NCBI GenBank assembly: GCA_002869925.2
Contig: NEWT02000019.1
Span: forward strand, 33,462 to 97,461
Source: Nitrospira sp. CG24A
GTDB taxonomy: Bacteria > Nitrospirota > Nitrospiria > Nitrospirales > Nitrospiraceae
Direction of reading: 5' to 3'
Length of the DNA stretch: 64,000 nucleotides
Both the position numbers and the translations under genes were made by a program. Below are positions 27,792 to 36,304 of this stretch, piece after piece; position 1 is the first letter of the stretch; every line of letters starts with the position of its first letter. Below the pieces are notes generated by a model. The model did no database searches and was not told where the DNA came from. It saw only the letters and a list, made by a program, of their open reading frames with translations.

Positions 27792-29080
27792 GTCGCCAGG
27801 TCCTCAAGCGCCCGTTCTCCCGTCAGCCGTCGTTTACGCTCCTTGTCTCTCGTCGGTGTCGCAAGTGGAGGAAAGAGCCCAAAATTTGTATTCATCGGTT
27901 GAAAGTGACGAGGGTCCGTCGTTGTAATATACGACACGAGACAGCCATGCGCCGTGGTGGGGGGCGGCGTGACCAAGGGCAATCCTGCAAGACCGCGAGC
28001 TGCGTTGATTCCTGCCAGCCCTCCCATCGCGGCGGAATCCGTGTAGCCCTCGACGCCGACGAGTTGTCCTGCAAAGAAGAGGGTGCCACGCGCCTTGAAC
28101 TGAAGCGTATCGCGCAACAGTTGAGGAGAGTTAATAAAGGTGTTGCGATGGAGACTGCCGTAGCGCAAAAACTCGGCCTGTTCTAAGCCAGGAATCATGC
28201 GAAACACCCGTTTCTGTTCCCCATACGTGAGTTTGGTCTGAAACCCCACAAGGTTATAACAGGAGCGATGGGCGTTTTCCGTCCTGAGCTGCACGACCGC
28301 ATAGGCTCGCGCACCAGTCTTGGGATTCTCAAGGCCCACGGGCTTCAACGGGCCGAACTGCATGGTCTGGCGGCCCCGTTCGGCCATCACCTCGATGGGA
28401 ATACAGCCTTCGAAGTAGGCGGTCTTTTCGAATTCTTTGGGTTGGACTTTCTCCGCCGCGAGCAACGCGTCATAGAAGGCATTGTAGGTCGGCTCGTCCA
28501 TGGGACAGTTGAGATAGTCATCCCCACCCTTACCGTAACGGGACGCGAGAAAGGCGACATCCATATTGATGGAATCGGCATCGACAATCGGAGAGATCGC
28601 ATCGTAAAAATACAAATGTGTACTATGAGTCAGTTGCGCAATTGCCTGAGACAGTTTGTTGGATGTCAGCGGGCCCGTTGCCACAATGCAGAGACAGTCG
28701 GTCGGGATCTCGGTGATTTCCTCATGCAGAATGCGAATATTCTGGTGACCTTCCAGCGCCTGGGTAATCTTGAGTGAAAACTGCTCGCGATCGACGGCCA
28801 AGGCCGACCCCGCCGGCACCCGCACCTCATCCGCCACTCGAATAATGAGCGAGTTGAGGCGGCGCATTTCTTCTTTCAAGATACCGGGCGCATTCAGGAG
28901 GTCCGCGGAGCCGAGTGAATTCGAGCAGACCAGCTCGGCCAGACCACCAGTTTTATGCGCTTGCGTCATCTCTTTCGGGCGCATTTCATAGAGCGTCACT
29001 TTCGCTCCACGATTGGCTGCCTGCCATGCCGCCTCAGATCCGGCCAGACCGCCTCCAACAATGATAATGTCCTCACGCAT
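27764..29080 (-). CDS. trmFO: tRNA m5U54 methyltransferase, folate/FAD-dependent
   Basis: 438 residues. Methylates U54 of tRNA using methylene-tetrahydrofolate. The N-terminal FAD-binding motif is IIIVGGGLAGSEAAWQAA, followed by YEMRPKEMTQAHKTGGLAEL and CSNSLGS, both specific to TrmFO. The region LFFAGQLVGVEGYTDSAAMG is the family C-terminal signature. ATG 29080 is used rather than the longer frame to 29167 because the FAD motif should be near the N-terminus. First gene of the minus-strand run with xerC and argB. Confidence 0.96.
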   Translation of the reverse strand: MREDIIIVGGGLAGSEAAWQAANRGAKVTLYEMRPKEMTQAHKTGGLAELVCSNSLGSADLLNAPGILKEEMRRLNSLIIRVADEVRVPAGSALAVDREQFSLKITQALEGHQNIRILHEEITEIPTDCLCIVATGPLTSNKLSQAIAQLTHSTHLYFYDAISPIVDADSINMDVAFLASRYGKGGDDYLNCPMDEPTYNAFYDALLAAEKVQPKEFEKTAYFEGCIPIEVMAERGRQTMQFGPLKPVGLENPKTGARAYAVVQLRTENAHRSCYNLVGFQTKLTYGEQKRVFRMIPGLEQAEFLRYGSLHRNTFINSPQLLRDTLQFKARGTLFFAGQLVGVEGYTDSAAMGGLAGINAARGLAGLPLVTPPPTTAHGCLVSYITTTDPRHFQPMNTNFGLFPPLATPTRDKERKRRLTGERALEDLATWMRQFELS

Positions 29081-29183
29081 TCGAGCGAAACTCCCCCGGG
29101 AAAGACCGCGAGCGGTGGCATTGTAGGAAGCGCATTTTGGGGATGTCAAGGCGACGTCGCTCTGCATGGCGCCGGCGGCACGG

Positions 29184-29213
29184 TTGATCCAATTTACAAC
29201 CCCATGCTAGACT
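29184..29213 (+). promoter_or_regulatory. Promoter of tRNA-Val
   Basis: TTGATC (29184-29189), 18 bp, then TGC plus TAGACT (29208-29213), an extended -10. Transcription would start within about 5 nt of the mature tRNA 5' end. Confidence 0.6.
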
Positions 29214-29224
29214 TTGCATCGCGT

Positions 29225-29299
29225 AGGCGATTAGCTCAGGGGTAGAGCGCTTCCTTCACACGGAAGAGGCCACTGGTTCAAAGCCAGTATCGCCTACCA
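29225..29299 (+). tRNA. tRNA-Val (CAC)
   Basis: 75 nt including encoded CCA. Acceptor AGGCGAT pairs with ATCGCCT, discriminator A. D-arm GCTC/GAGC; anticodon stem CTTCC/GGAAG with loop TTCACAC, anticodon CAC; T-arm ACTGG TTCAAAG CCAGT. Confidence 0.96.
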
Positions 29300-29450
29300 G
29301 ATCTTCACGTTCCCCCTCCCCATCCATAAGGCAGTATTCACGCGATTGCCTGAATCGCGCCTATTCTGGACAGAATCCTGAAGGTCGGCTACACTTCATT
29401 CTATCGAGAGACCGTCGACTTTGAACCGTACAAGACAAGTGAGGTCATCT

Positions 29451-29792
29451 ATGAGGACTACAGCTCTTGCAGTGGGAATGCTCCTGCTCGCCACCGCCGC
29501 CGGTTGTGCCGGAAACCACCAACAGCAAACTTCGGCCGATGCAGATGGAAGCTATACCCCCCCGGCCAGCATCTACAGTGTGATGGACCCCACATCCTTG
29601 ATCTACACCGATGTGGCAGCCGGAGCATCCCCTAGCGATAACCCCTGGCGCTGGAGCGGTTTTCTCCTGCACCCTCTTGGAGTCGCTATGGATTACGGTC
29701 TGAACCGGCCGATCTATACACTTACCAGCAAGATGCCGTACCTTTTCGGGTACACATCTGAGGATTCTATGCTGGACAGCCAACGGCGGTAA
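29451..29792 (+). CDS. Small lipoprotein, function unknown
   Basis: 113 residues. The signal peptide MRTTALAVGMLLLATAAGC has a lipobox (TAAGC), so the mature protein would be lipid-anchored at Cys19. The rest has no recognised domain and ends with a PLGVAMDYGLNRPIYTLTSK segment reminiscent of small outer-membrane-associated lipoproteins. GAGG lies 7 nt before ATG 29451; a TTG at 29421 would add 10 residues ahead of the signal peptide and is less likely. A strong hairpin follows the stop. Confidence 0.75.
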   Translation: MRTTALAVGMLLLATAAGCAGNHQQQTSADADGSYTPPASIYSVMDPTSLIYTDVAAGASPSDNPWRWSGFLLHPLGVAMDYGLNRPIYTLTSKMPYLFGYTSEDSMLDSQRR

Positions 29793-29819
29793 TTCTTAGT
29801 ACCTGCTGCTTTTAGTCCG

Positions 29820-29850
29820 AACGCCCGCTTTCCTCACGAGAGCGGGCGTT
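29820..29850 (+). terminator. Hairpin terminator after lipoprotein gene
   Basis: Perfect 10 bp stem AACGCCCGCT / AGCGGGCGTT with an 11-base loop, 28 bp after the stop. No U-tract follows, so efficiency is uncertain. Confidence 0.6.
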
Positions 29851-29901
29851 GCCGTATCATCCCGTTCGCAAAATCTTTTGCATTTCGTGTATGCTCATTT
29901 T

Positions 29902-31077
29902 GTGAATCAGAGTTCACATGATACCCCTACGTGTCGCGCCCTGCTCCTTCGACTATGGATGGTCTGTGGGCTAGGGCTCGGGGTCTTGCTGAATGGCTGC
30001 GAAACTCCGGCCAAAAAACCGATCCTCCCGCCCTCTGAAAGCGATCTGGTCCTCCTGAATTCCACAACCCTTTGTACCTCGAAGTCCGCCTTCCTCAAGA
30101 CTCATCCTCCCTCTAGCCTCACCCCACAAGAGTGGGGTACCGGACAAGAGTTCATTCTCCCCGCCGACCAAAGCCCCTCACATGGCGACGAGTCCTACTT
30201 TTTCGATGAAGACGGCATGCTGGTCGGAACCGTCTTTACCTTTCCGTCCGGACTCGACTTAAATCCCTACCCAGTCCTCCGCCGCACCTTAACGCAGCTG
30301 AAGCCCACGTTGGAATTCTATCTCAACGTGGCAAATTTGCCCTCAAAGACGAGCATGGACTCCAGCGCCCTGTACGAAACCGGCGACGAGAAAACGACCA
30401 CACAGTACTTGGTCCTTGGCCCACGCGAGCAGCCAATCTTGCTCCAGGCTTCTATCACGATCGACCCCTATGTGCGGCTGTTCTCACCCTATCGGCGAGA
30501 ATTCCTGGAACGACTGCGCTACCCACGAGGCCAAAAACCCGTGCAGCAACTCGATAGTCAAGGCGCCGAGGACAAGGAGCCCTTCCCTTCACTCCAGCAA
30601 TTCGCCCGCGGCCAGACCGCGCAACTCTCCTACTGTGGAACCCAGAACTACGATACCGCTGCTGCCGCCTATCAGAAAGCCATTGCAACCGGGTTTGCAA
30701 ATAAAGTGTGGCTGGCAGAAGCCCACCACAAACTAGGCCTTGCATGGGTAGGGACGGGACAGCACGAGAAGGCCAAGTCAGAGATGCTGCAGTCGTTGGC
30801 CATCAGACCCAACACTCCGGAAATTCTGAACAACCTCGGTACGGTGTACAGCAAATTGGGAGATAAGGCGAACGCGCTCGCCTCATTCGAAAAAGCCGTG
30901 ACACTCCGTCCCAACTATGCCATTGCCCGCTATAACTTAGCTGAAGCCTACGAGCCTACAAATCCTAGACGAGCCCTCTCGGAATACGAGACCTATCTCG
31001 CGTTGGTCGAAGGCATCCCCGATGAAGCCAATCGAATTGCTCAGGTTCAACAACGTGTCAAAACGTTAAAACAGTAG
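29902..31077 (+). CDS. TPR-repeat lipoprotein
   Basis: About 391 residues from GTG 29902. The hydrophobic start ends in LGVLLNGCETP, a lipobox, so the protein is probably anchored in a membrane. Residues about 215-370 contain tetratricopeptide repeats (YDTAAAAYQKAIATGF, WLAEAHHKLGLAWVGTGQHE, PEILNNLGTVYSKLGDK, AIARYNLAEAY), which mediate protein contacts. The middle region is unassigned. TATGCT at 29890-29895 ends 6 nt before the GTG, suggesting a leaderless mRNA. The frame reaches TTG 29878. Confidence 0.78.
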   Translation: MNQSSHDTPTCRALLLRLWMVCGLGLGVLLNGCETPAKKPILPPSESDLVLLNSTTLCTSKSAFLKTHPPSSLTPQEWGTGQEFILPADQSPSHGDESYFFDEDGMLVGTVFTFPSGLDLNPYPVLRRTLTQLKPTLEFYLNVANLPSKTSMDSSALYETGDEKTTTQYLVLGPREQPILLQASITIDPYVRLFSPYRREFLERLRYPRGQKPVQQLDSQGAEDKEPFPSLQQFARGQTAQLSYCGTQNYDTAAAAYQKAIATGFANKVWLAEAHHKLGLAWVGTGQHEKAKSEMLQSLAIRPNTPEILNNLGTVYSKLGDKANALASFEKAVTLRPNYAIARYNLAEAYEPTNPRRALSEYETYLALVEGIPDEANRIAQVQQRVKTLKQ

Positions 31078-31198
31078 CCTGCCTCCAATCAATCGTCCGT
31101 TCCTCTCACCAGGTGTCGAGTATGTGATTCCTCTAGGTGCCCAACCAACCTCACGGTAGACTTCTCCCGTCACGATGTCTGGAAGGATGGGAGATGAC

Positions 31199-31960
31199 AT
31201 GGAAGAACCTACCCGAACTATTGTGCGAGCAATCGTCTTGGCAGTCTCGGCCCTGTTCCTCCTGCCGCTGCAAGCTCAAGCCGAAAGGGATTGGGAGTTT
31301 TCAGCGGGCGTGTTCGGAGGGAAAGCTTTCCACTCGGACCAAAACATGGATATCAATTTCGGGGATTACGGTGGGCCTGCGGCACATGGAACGATACACG
31401 GTGTGACACTGAATGATTCTGGAACATTTGGAGGCAAACTCACCGCATTTCACCTCCCCAGAAAATATAACTGGCAACCACAGGTGGGACTTGAACTCGA
31501 CTTCACAAGATTTACAGCGGACCTCCATCCCCAACAGAGAGGCGCTGAAGGCACAGTAAATATTCCGGGTATGGAGATTGTCGGATATACATTCAATTGG
31601 GTTGAGGACTTGAGTGTCAACACCTTGGCCGCCAACTTGCTGTTTCGCTACCCTGTCTGGTCAACTCCAGATCTTCCGCAGGGGCGAATCGCGCCCTACG
31701 TCGGCATTGGCGCCGGTGTACAGCGAGCTGTCATGTCCCTCCAAATCATTCCGTATCGAGAAGTGAGTTATGCTCCTGCTGGGCAGGTACTCGTGGGGAT
31801 GAAGTTCTTCGTCATGAAAAATCTCGCAGTCTTCGGAGAATATAAGCGAATCTGGTCCTCCCATGACTTTCTTGACCCAGCTCTCTTTTCTCCTGGATTC
31901 GAGGAAACGTGGTCTCTTGCCACCAATGTCCTTGTCGGAGGTGTGTCCTTACATTTTTAG
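31199..31960 (+). CDS. Outer-membrane beta-barrel protein
   Basis: 253 residues. A signal peptide (IVLAVSALFLLPLQAQA) is followed by alternating amphipathic strands with aromatic girdles: WEFSAGVFGGKAF, WQPQVGLELDFTRF, APYVGIGAGVQRAV, AGQVLVGMKFFVM. It ends in LVGGVSLHF with the C-terminal Phe of outer-membrane barrels. The size suits an eight-stranded OmpA/OmpX-like barrel. GGGAG precedes ATG 31199; ATG 31175 is a possible earlier start. Function unknown. Confidence 0.78.
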   Translation: MEEPTRTIVRAIVLAVSALFLLPLQAQAERDWEFSAGVFGGKAFHSDQNMDINFGDYGGPAAHGTIHGVTLNDSGTFGGKLTAFHLPRKYNWQPQVGLELDFTRFTADLHPQQRGAEGTVNIPGMEIVGYTFNWVEDLSVNTLAANLLFRYPVWSTPDLPQGRIAPYVGIGAGVQRAVMSLQIIPYREVSYAPAGQVLVGMKFFVMKNLAVFGEYKRIWSSHDFLDPALFSPGFEETWSLATNVLVGGVSLHF

Positions 31961-31996
31961 GAAGTGACGGGAAATCGTTCCGTCCAGGGACGTATC

Positions 31997-32440
31997 TTAC
32001 CGGCGGGCCTTTTCTTCCTGTTCTTCGAGTGTCTTGCAATTGATACAGAGGGTGGTAACTGGGCGGGCTTTCAGGCGTGGATAGGGAATCTCCTCTTCGC
32101 AGCGTTCACAGATGCCATAGATATCCTGGTCCATGCGAGCTAACGCCTCATCGATCTTCTTAATCAGTCGTTGCTCACGCTCACGGATCCGCATTAAAAA
32201 ATTCTGCTCGGCCTCTGCTGACGCCTGATCGCTGACATCCGGGAACGCCTCCTGACCGTTGGGATTGGCCAAACCCTCGACTGCCTCTTCCAACATGACC
32301 TTGCGCTGCCGCACAAGGTCACGACGAATCGCCGCGTACTTTTTTCCCTGGGACGATGTCTTGACTTTGCGTTTGGCCGTGACAGATTTGGCCGCCGATG
32401 GAATGGGCGAAATACGCTTGGGAGAAGAACCTGCTTTCAT
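31997..32440 (-). CDS. dksA: DksA/TraR family zinc-finger regulator
   Basis: 147 residues. Coiled-coil tip has DVSDQASAE (DxxDxA, which reaches the RNA polymerase active site), and the C-terminal zinc finger is YGICERCEEEIPYPRLKARP with LCINC. This is a secondary-channel RNA polymerase regulator, probably acting with ppGpp in the stringent response. The basic N-terminal 45 residues extend beyond core DksA. It stands alone, convergent with the outer-membrane barrel gene. Confidence 0.9.
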   Translation of the reverse strand: MKAGSSPKRISPIPSAAKSVTAKRKVKTSSQGKKYAAIRRDLVRQRKVMLEEAVEGLANPNGQEAFPDVSDQASAEAEQNFLMRIREREQRLIKKIDEALARMDQDIYGICERCEEEIPYPRLKARPVTTLCINCKTLEEQEEKARR

Positions 32441-32553
32441 ACTGCAACCTACTTGAGGGCTAATATCGTCTAAAACAAAGGAAACTATAGCAGGGGCCTT
32501 GAGAGGGGGTCAATGGTCAGCATGGGGCTGTCAATTTCGTCTACACGGATTCA

Positions 32554-33156
32554 TTAAAGATCCCGACGGCCCTCGATCGATTTGAGTAATGTCACGTCGT
32601 CGGCATACTCGATATCCATCCCAACCGGAATGCCATAGGCGATCCGCGAGACCCGAGTTCCGAGAGGTTTCAGTTGGTTCATGAGATAGATAGCGGTCGC
32701 CTCGCCTTCGATCGTTGGACTCGTTGCCAGAATCACTTCCCGGACTCCCCCGAGCTTCACTCGATCGACCAACTCTTCGGCCCTGATATCGGATGGTCCA
32801 ACACCGTCCAACGGAGATAAGGCGCCGAGCAGCACATGATATAAACCACGATAGGCTCCTGCCCGCTCAATGGCATAGGTCGTACTCGGTTCTTCCACAA
32901 CCAGAATTCTTGTCTGATCCCGCTTTGAATCGAGGCAAAACTCACAGAGCTCTCCCTCGGCGATATTCCGGCACAGTCGGCAAAATGAGAGTCCATCTTT
33001 GACAGCGCGAATCGCTTCGGCCAGGCGAAGCGCGTCTTCGCGGTCGGCCTTCAACACATGAAACGCCAGTCGTTGTGCCGTTTTTTGACCGATACCTGGA
33101 AGACGGACTAACTCACGCACCAACCGTACAAGTAACCCTTGTTGATCAACTGCCAT
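32554..33156 (-). CDS. recR: Recombination mediator protein RecR
   Basis: 200 residues, normal length. Helix-hairpin-helix near the start (LVRLPGIGQKTAQRLAFHVL), a four-cysteine zinc finger (CRLCRNIAEGELCEFC), and a Toprim domain (ILVVEEPSTTYAIERAG, HVLLGALSPLDGVGP). It works with RecF/RecO to load RecA at gaps. Last gene of the dnaX-ybaB-recR operon, 16 bp from ybaB. Confidence 0.97.
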   Translation of the reverse strand: MAVDQQGLLVRLVRELVRLPGIGQKTAQRLAFHVLKADREDALRLAEAIRAVKDGLSFCRLCRNIAEGELCEFCLDSKRDQTRILVVEEPSTTYAIERAGAYRGLYHVLLGALSPLDGVGPSDIRAEELVDRVKLGGVREVILATSPTIEGEATAIYLMNQLKPLGTRVSRIAYGIPVGMDIEYADDVTLLKSIEGRRDL

Positions 33157-33172
33157 AGAGTATAGTCATCCG

Positions 33173-33496
33173 CTAGAACATTCCGGGGACGTTCATCCCC
33201 CCTGTCACCGATTTCATCGCACCCGCCATCATCTCGCGAGCCTTCTTGAGCGCATCGTTCGACGCAGCCAGGACCAGATCTTGGACCATCTCCACATCAC
33301 CGCTTTTCACCACCTCTGGATCAATGGCGATGCCGACTAGCTCCATGGCCCCAGTGGCCGTGACCGTCACACTGCCACCGCCGGCCGTCCCCGTGACGGT
33401 CTTCGACGATGTCTCTTCCTGCACCTTCGCCATTTGGGCCTGCATCGCCTGCGCTTGCTTCAAGAGATTTCCCATATTGCCCATCGGATTCTTCAT
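33173..33496 (-). CDS. ybaB: YbaB/EbfC nucleoid-associated protein
   Basis: 107 residues. MGNLLKQAQAMQAQMAKVQEE, then VTGTAGGGSVTVTATGAMELVGIAIDPEVV is characteristic of the YbaB/EbfC DNA-binding family. The start overlaps the dnaX stop (33493-33496) by ATGA and it precedes recR, the standard order. Confidence 0.96.
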   Translation of the reverse strand: MKNPMGNMGNLLKQAQAMQAQMAKVQEETSSKTVTGTAGGGSVTVTATGAMELVGIAIDPEVVKSGDVEMVQDLVLAASNDALKKAREMMAGAMKSVTGGMNVPGMF

Positions 33497-35322
33497 TCCT
33501 CAACCTCCTTCTGGATCGATACCGGTCTCACCTCTGCGAGCTCTGCGCCAAATATCTCCAGCGCCTGCTTGACGACCGGATGGGCCCGCGCTCGATCGAA
33601 CAAGACTAATCGTTGCTCCTTTTCCTTCGCCGCCCTGAGCTGCGCCATCGTCGGCCCTGAAGGATCCGACTCGGTCAATTCGATAACCCGCAGACGAACC
33701 GTCTGGCCGCTCAATCGTTCACAAATGGCGGTGAGCACCGCCATATTATCAGGCTTCTCGATCATCCCTCGAGCCGCCATCTCCTGCTTGGCAAACCCAA
33801 TTGTCGCCACATGACCATCCACACCCACAAACCGTCCTCTCTCCAGGAAGGCAGCAATACTGGAAGACGTATTGCCCACTTCCTCCTGGACCTGCTCCCA
33901 ATTGAGCGTCACCGCGGCAGACCCGCTGTGAGTCGTGGACGAGGTCACCGGTGTCGAAGCCTTCACCTCACCGGTCGCGACATTCGGATGATTCGTCGAA
34001 GAGCCTTGTGGAGGGGCTGCAATCCCGACCGCAGAAGGCCGTGGCGTCATCGAAGTAATCGATGCAGCGGTCGGCGCCTGCGAAGACTTCGGTAATGGCG
34101 CAGGGGCCAAATTCTCCGAACGACCCGCCGAACCAGGTTTCTCAACGGGTATTGGAGCTGATTGAGATGGGCGCGCCAGCTGAGCGTGCGGCACCGTCTG
34201 TTGGACCGACCTCCCATCCTGCCGACGCAGTAACCGGGTGGCGTGCACCGCCGCTGTTTCAAGCACGAATCGGGGATGCGCACTCAATCGGAGCGAGTCC
34301 TCTGCTTGCGTAAAGATCGCCAATAGTTCTTGAAGTAGTTCGGGCGAAAACGAGCATGCGTCCGACGCCATCTGCGTAAGATCTTCTGCGGATGCCTCAA
34401 TCAACCCCTGCCACTCTTGGGATGAAGGCACGACCGACACCACCAGCATGTTGCGCACATACTCGACGATCTCTGCACAGTAGGTTCGCAGATCATGCCC
34501 TTGGTCCAACAGTTGGGCCAGTACACGTAATGCCGCGGCACTCTCCTGAGCCGTGATCGCCTGAATCATCGCGCGAACGAGCTCCTGTGGAACCGCGCCC
34601 AGCAGGGTCTCCAGATCCGCATGCACGATGGTCTTGCCGCCAAACGCCACGGCTTGGTCGAGCAGGCTTAACCCGTCACGCATACTGCCCTCGCTGGCCC
34701 TCGCCAACGCCATCAGGCTCCGCTCTTCGATGACGATCTGGTCCTGTTCAACCACATGGCGCAGCCGCTCGACGATCTCAGTTCTGGCAATCCTGCGAAA
34801 GTTGTAATGCTGGCAGCGGGAGAGAATCGTGGCCGGAATTTTGTGAATTTCCGTGGTGGCGAAAATAAAGACGACGTGAGGCGGCGGCTCCTCCAGCGTC
34901 TTCAGCAGCGCATTGAACGCTGAGTTCGACAGCATGTGGACTTCATCGATGATATACACCCGATACTTCCCGCGAAATGCGGCGAACTTGACGTTCTCAC
35001 GGATCTCGCGCACATCATCCACGCTGGTATTGGATGCGCCGTCGATCTCCATGACATCGACGGAAGTCCCCTGCGCGATTTCGAGGCAGTTGGAGCAGGT
35101 ACCGCAGGGCGTGCCGGTCGACCCACGCTCGCAGTTGAGCGCTTTGGCGAGAATTCTCGCAACCGTGGTTTTCCCCACGCCGCGAGTTCCTGAAAAGAGG
35201 TAGGCCTGGGCAATGCGTTTGGTCGTAATGGAATTGACCAGAGTCTGAACAACATGGGGCTGCCCGATCACATCATCGAACGTCCCAGGACGGTATTTGC
35301 GGGCAGAGACTTGATAATCCAT
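33493..35322 (-). CDS. dnaX: DNA polymerase III subunit gamma/tau
   Basis: 609 residues. Clamp-loader ATPase: Walker A SGTRGVGKTT, zinc cysteines in CERGSTGTPCGTCSNC, Walker B IIDEVHML, and the SRC sensor in TILSRCQHYNFRR. Domain III follows to about residue 370. The linker (about 375-475) is rich in Pro/Ala/Ser and the C-terminal tau-like domain reads to the end. I could not identify an A6G-type programmed frameshift signal. First gene of dnaX-ybaB-recR. Confidence 0.96.
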   Translation of the reverse strand: MDYQVSARKYRPGTFDDVIGQPHVVQTLVNSITTKRIAQAYLFSGTRGVGKTTVARILAKALNCERGSTGTPCGTCSNCLEIAQGTSVDVMEIDGASNTSVDDVREIRENVKFAAFRGKYRVYIIDEVHMLSNSAFNALLKTLEEPPPHVVFIFATTEIHKIPATILSRCQHYNFRRIARTEIVERLRHVVEQDQIVIEERSLMALARASEGSMRDGLSLLDQAVAFGGKTIVHADLETLLGAVPQELVRAMIQAITAQESAAALRVLAQLLDQGHDLRTYCAEIVEYVRNMLVVSVVPSSQEWQGLIEASAEDLTQMASDACSFSPELLQELLAIFTQAEDSLRLSAHPRFVLETAAVHATRLLRRQDGRSVQQTVPHAQLARPSQSAPIPVEKPGSAGRSENLAPAPLPKSSQAPTAASITSMTPRPSAVGIAAPPQGSSTNHPNVATGEVKASTPVTSSTTHSGSAAVTLNWEQVQEEVGNTSSSIAAFLERGRFVGVDGHVATIGFAKQEMAARGMIEKPDNMAVLTAICERLSGQTVRLRVIELTESDPSGPTMAQLRAAKEKEQRLVLFDRARAHPVVKQALEIFGAELAEVRPVSIQKEVEE

Positions 35323-35330
35323 AAGACGTT

Positions 35331-35416
35331 AGGCGTAAGGGATGAGGTGTGAGAGGGTGAAATGAATACATCCGGGAGTCCTTATCACCTTACGTCTCAC
35401 GTTTCACGCCTCACGG
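35331..35416. repeat. Reiterated GTGAGGCGT/CACGTTTCAC hairpin
   Basis: Left words (GTTAGGCGTAAGG, GATGAGGTGTGAGAGG) are the reverse complement, with scattered mismatches, of the right-hand CCTTACGTCTCACG and TTTCACGCCTCACG. It is a long imperfect hairpin between dnaX and the SRP RNA, possibly the SRP RNA terminator. Similar TTTCACGT words occur at about 19935-19965 without a partner arm. Confidence 0.7.
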
Positions 35417-35429
35417 AAAAAGATTGAGC

Positions 35430-35530
35430 GGGGCCAGGTGATCCTGCGGCACACAGAACTAACCGCTTACCGTTGCTTCCTTCCGGACCTGGCGGAGTTC
35501 ACAGGGTTCTGTTGCACAGGGCCCAGCCCC
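35430..35530 (-). ncRNA. ffs: Small signal recognition particle RNA (4.5S)
   Basis: The minus strand contains CCAGGTCCGGAAGGAAGCAAC, whose core is the invariant apical region of SRP RNA bound by Ffh (GGUCCGGAAGGAAGCA). Flanking arms GAACCCTGTG and others fold into one long hairpin; the ends GGGGC at 5' and GCCCC at 3' pair. It guides membrane-protein targeting with Ffh/FtsY. Exact ends are estimated from the stem. It sits between dnaX and tRNA-Ser. Confidence 0.93.
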
Positions 35531-35545
35531 TTACCTCGAAGTTAC

Positions 35546-35620
35546 AAGTAAAAAGGGAAAAGTTAGGGGATACGCATGACTGAAACTTTTGCCTTTTAAC
35601 GTTTTACTTTTACCTTGCCT
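35546..35620. repeat. Reiterated GTAAAA/TTTTAC hairpin
   Basis: Left AAGTAAAAAGGGAAAAGTTA is complementary in words to right-hand AACTTTTGCCTTTTAACG and TTTTACTTTTACC. It is AT-rich, unlike its neighbours, and lies directly upstream of the SRP RNA, where its promoter should be. Confidence 0.65.
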
Positions 35621-35625
35621 TGGTA

Positions 35626-35763
35626 TGGCGGAGAGGGTGGGCATTCGAAGTCGCGCTCGCTGAAGCAGCGCTCGCTCCTACAGAGGGGGCCAGCCCCCTC
35701 GTATACTCCCCACGTGGGGGACATATCCCCCACGGTCCCCCTTGTTCGAATCCCACCCTCTCT
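35626..35763. repeat. Inverted tRNA-Ser 3'-end duplication with GC palindromes
   Basis: 35626-35649 nearly copies the minus-strand 3' end of the tRNA-Ser at 35830 (one inserted base); 35744-35762 copies the same 3' end on the plus strand. Between them are GAGGGGGC/GCCCCCTC and CCCCACGTGGGG palindromes and a repeated CGCTCGCT word. The whole 138 bp can form a large cruciform or hairpin. Confidence 0.75.
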
Positions 35764-35829
35764 GTTTTCCGTTTCTCTTCAGCTTCCCCAACTGATCTCT
35801 CAACACACATCGGTCTGCATTGCTTCTTG

Positions 35830-35919
<90 letters not shown>

Positions 35920-35942
35920 GCACCAAATTTTTGCGAGGCGGC

Positions 35943-35971
35943 ATCTTAACATGGGGTCCGCTGACCAGCAA
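35943..35971 (-). promoter_or_regulatory. Promoter of tRNA-Ser
   Basis: Minus strand TTGCTG (35971-35966), 17 bp, TAAGAT (35948-35943) preceded by TGT as an extended -10. It ends 24 bp before the mature tRNA 5' end. Confidence 0.6.
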
Positions 35972-36119
35972 GGTGACTTCGGTGTTCATGACCAGCTATG
36001 GAACCGTATTAATGATCGAACGATTTCACACTGGCTGGATCGAGATTGCCCCTCACAGCTTCCGAAGACACCTCTCATCCGGGGACACGGACTGACCGAC
36101 CCTCTCCACCACTCCACAC

Positions 36120-36148
36120 TTGCCGTGCGAAATCTGAAGTGATAGGCT
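36120..36148 (+). promoter_or_regulatory. Candidate promoter of the GTPase cassette
   Basis: TTGCCG (36120-36125), 17 bp, TAGGCT (36143-36148). About 150 bp before ATG 36305. The 36000-36300 stretch otherwise shows no gene. Confidence 0.4.
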
Positions 36149-36304
36149 ACGTCCCCTTGCAGCAAAGGACGAGGGGTGATGACACGCATACACGACAGTC
36201 AGGACCCTTCGCATAGCGCGGAGGATCATCAGAAATCCAGGTTCGTCAGGTTTTCTCCCGGCGCTCCTTCAAGTGAAGAGAGCCCAACGCGAAGGAGTTC
36301 GTCT

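Noticed and set aside
33493..34300. Programmed frameshift in dnaX for a short gamma form
   Set aside because: No A6G-type slippery run followed by a hairpin could be identified in the linker region by eye.
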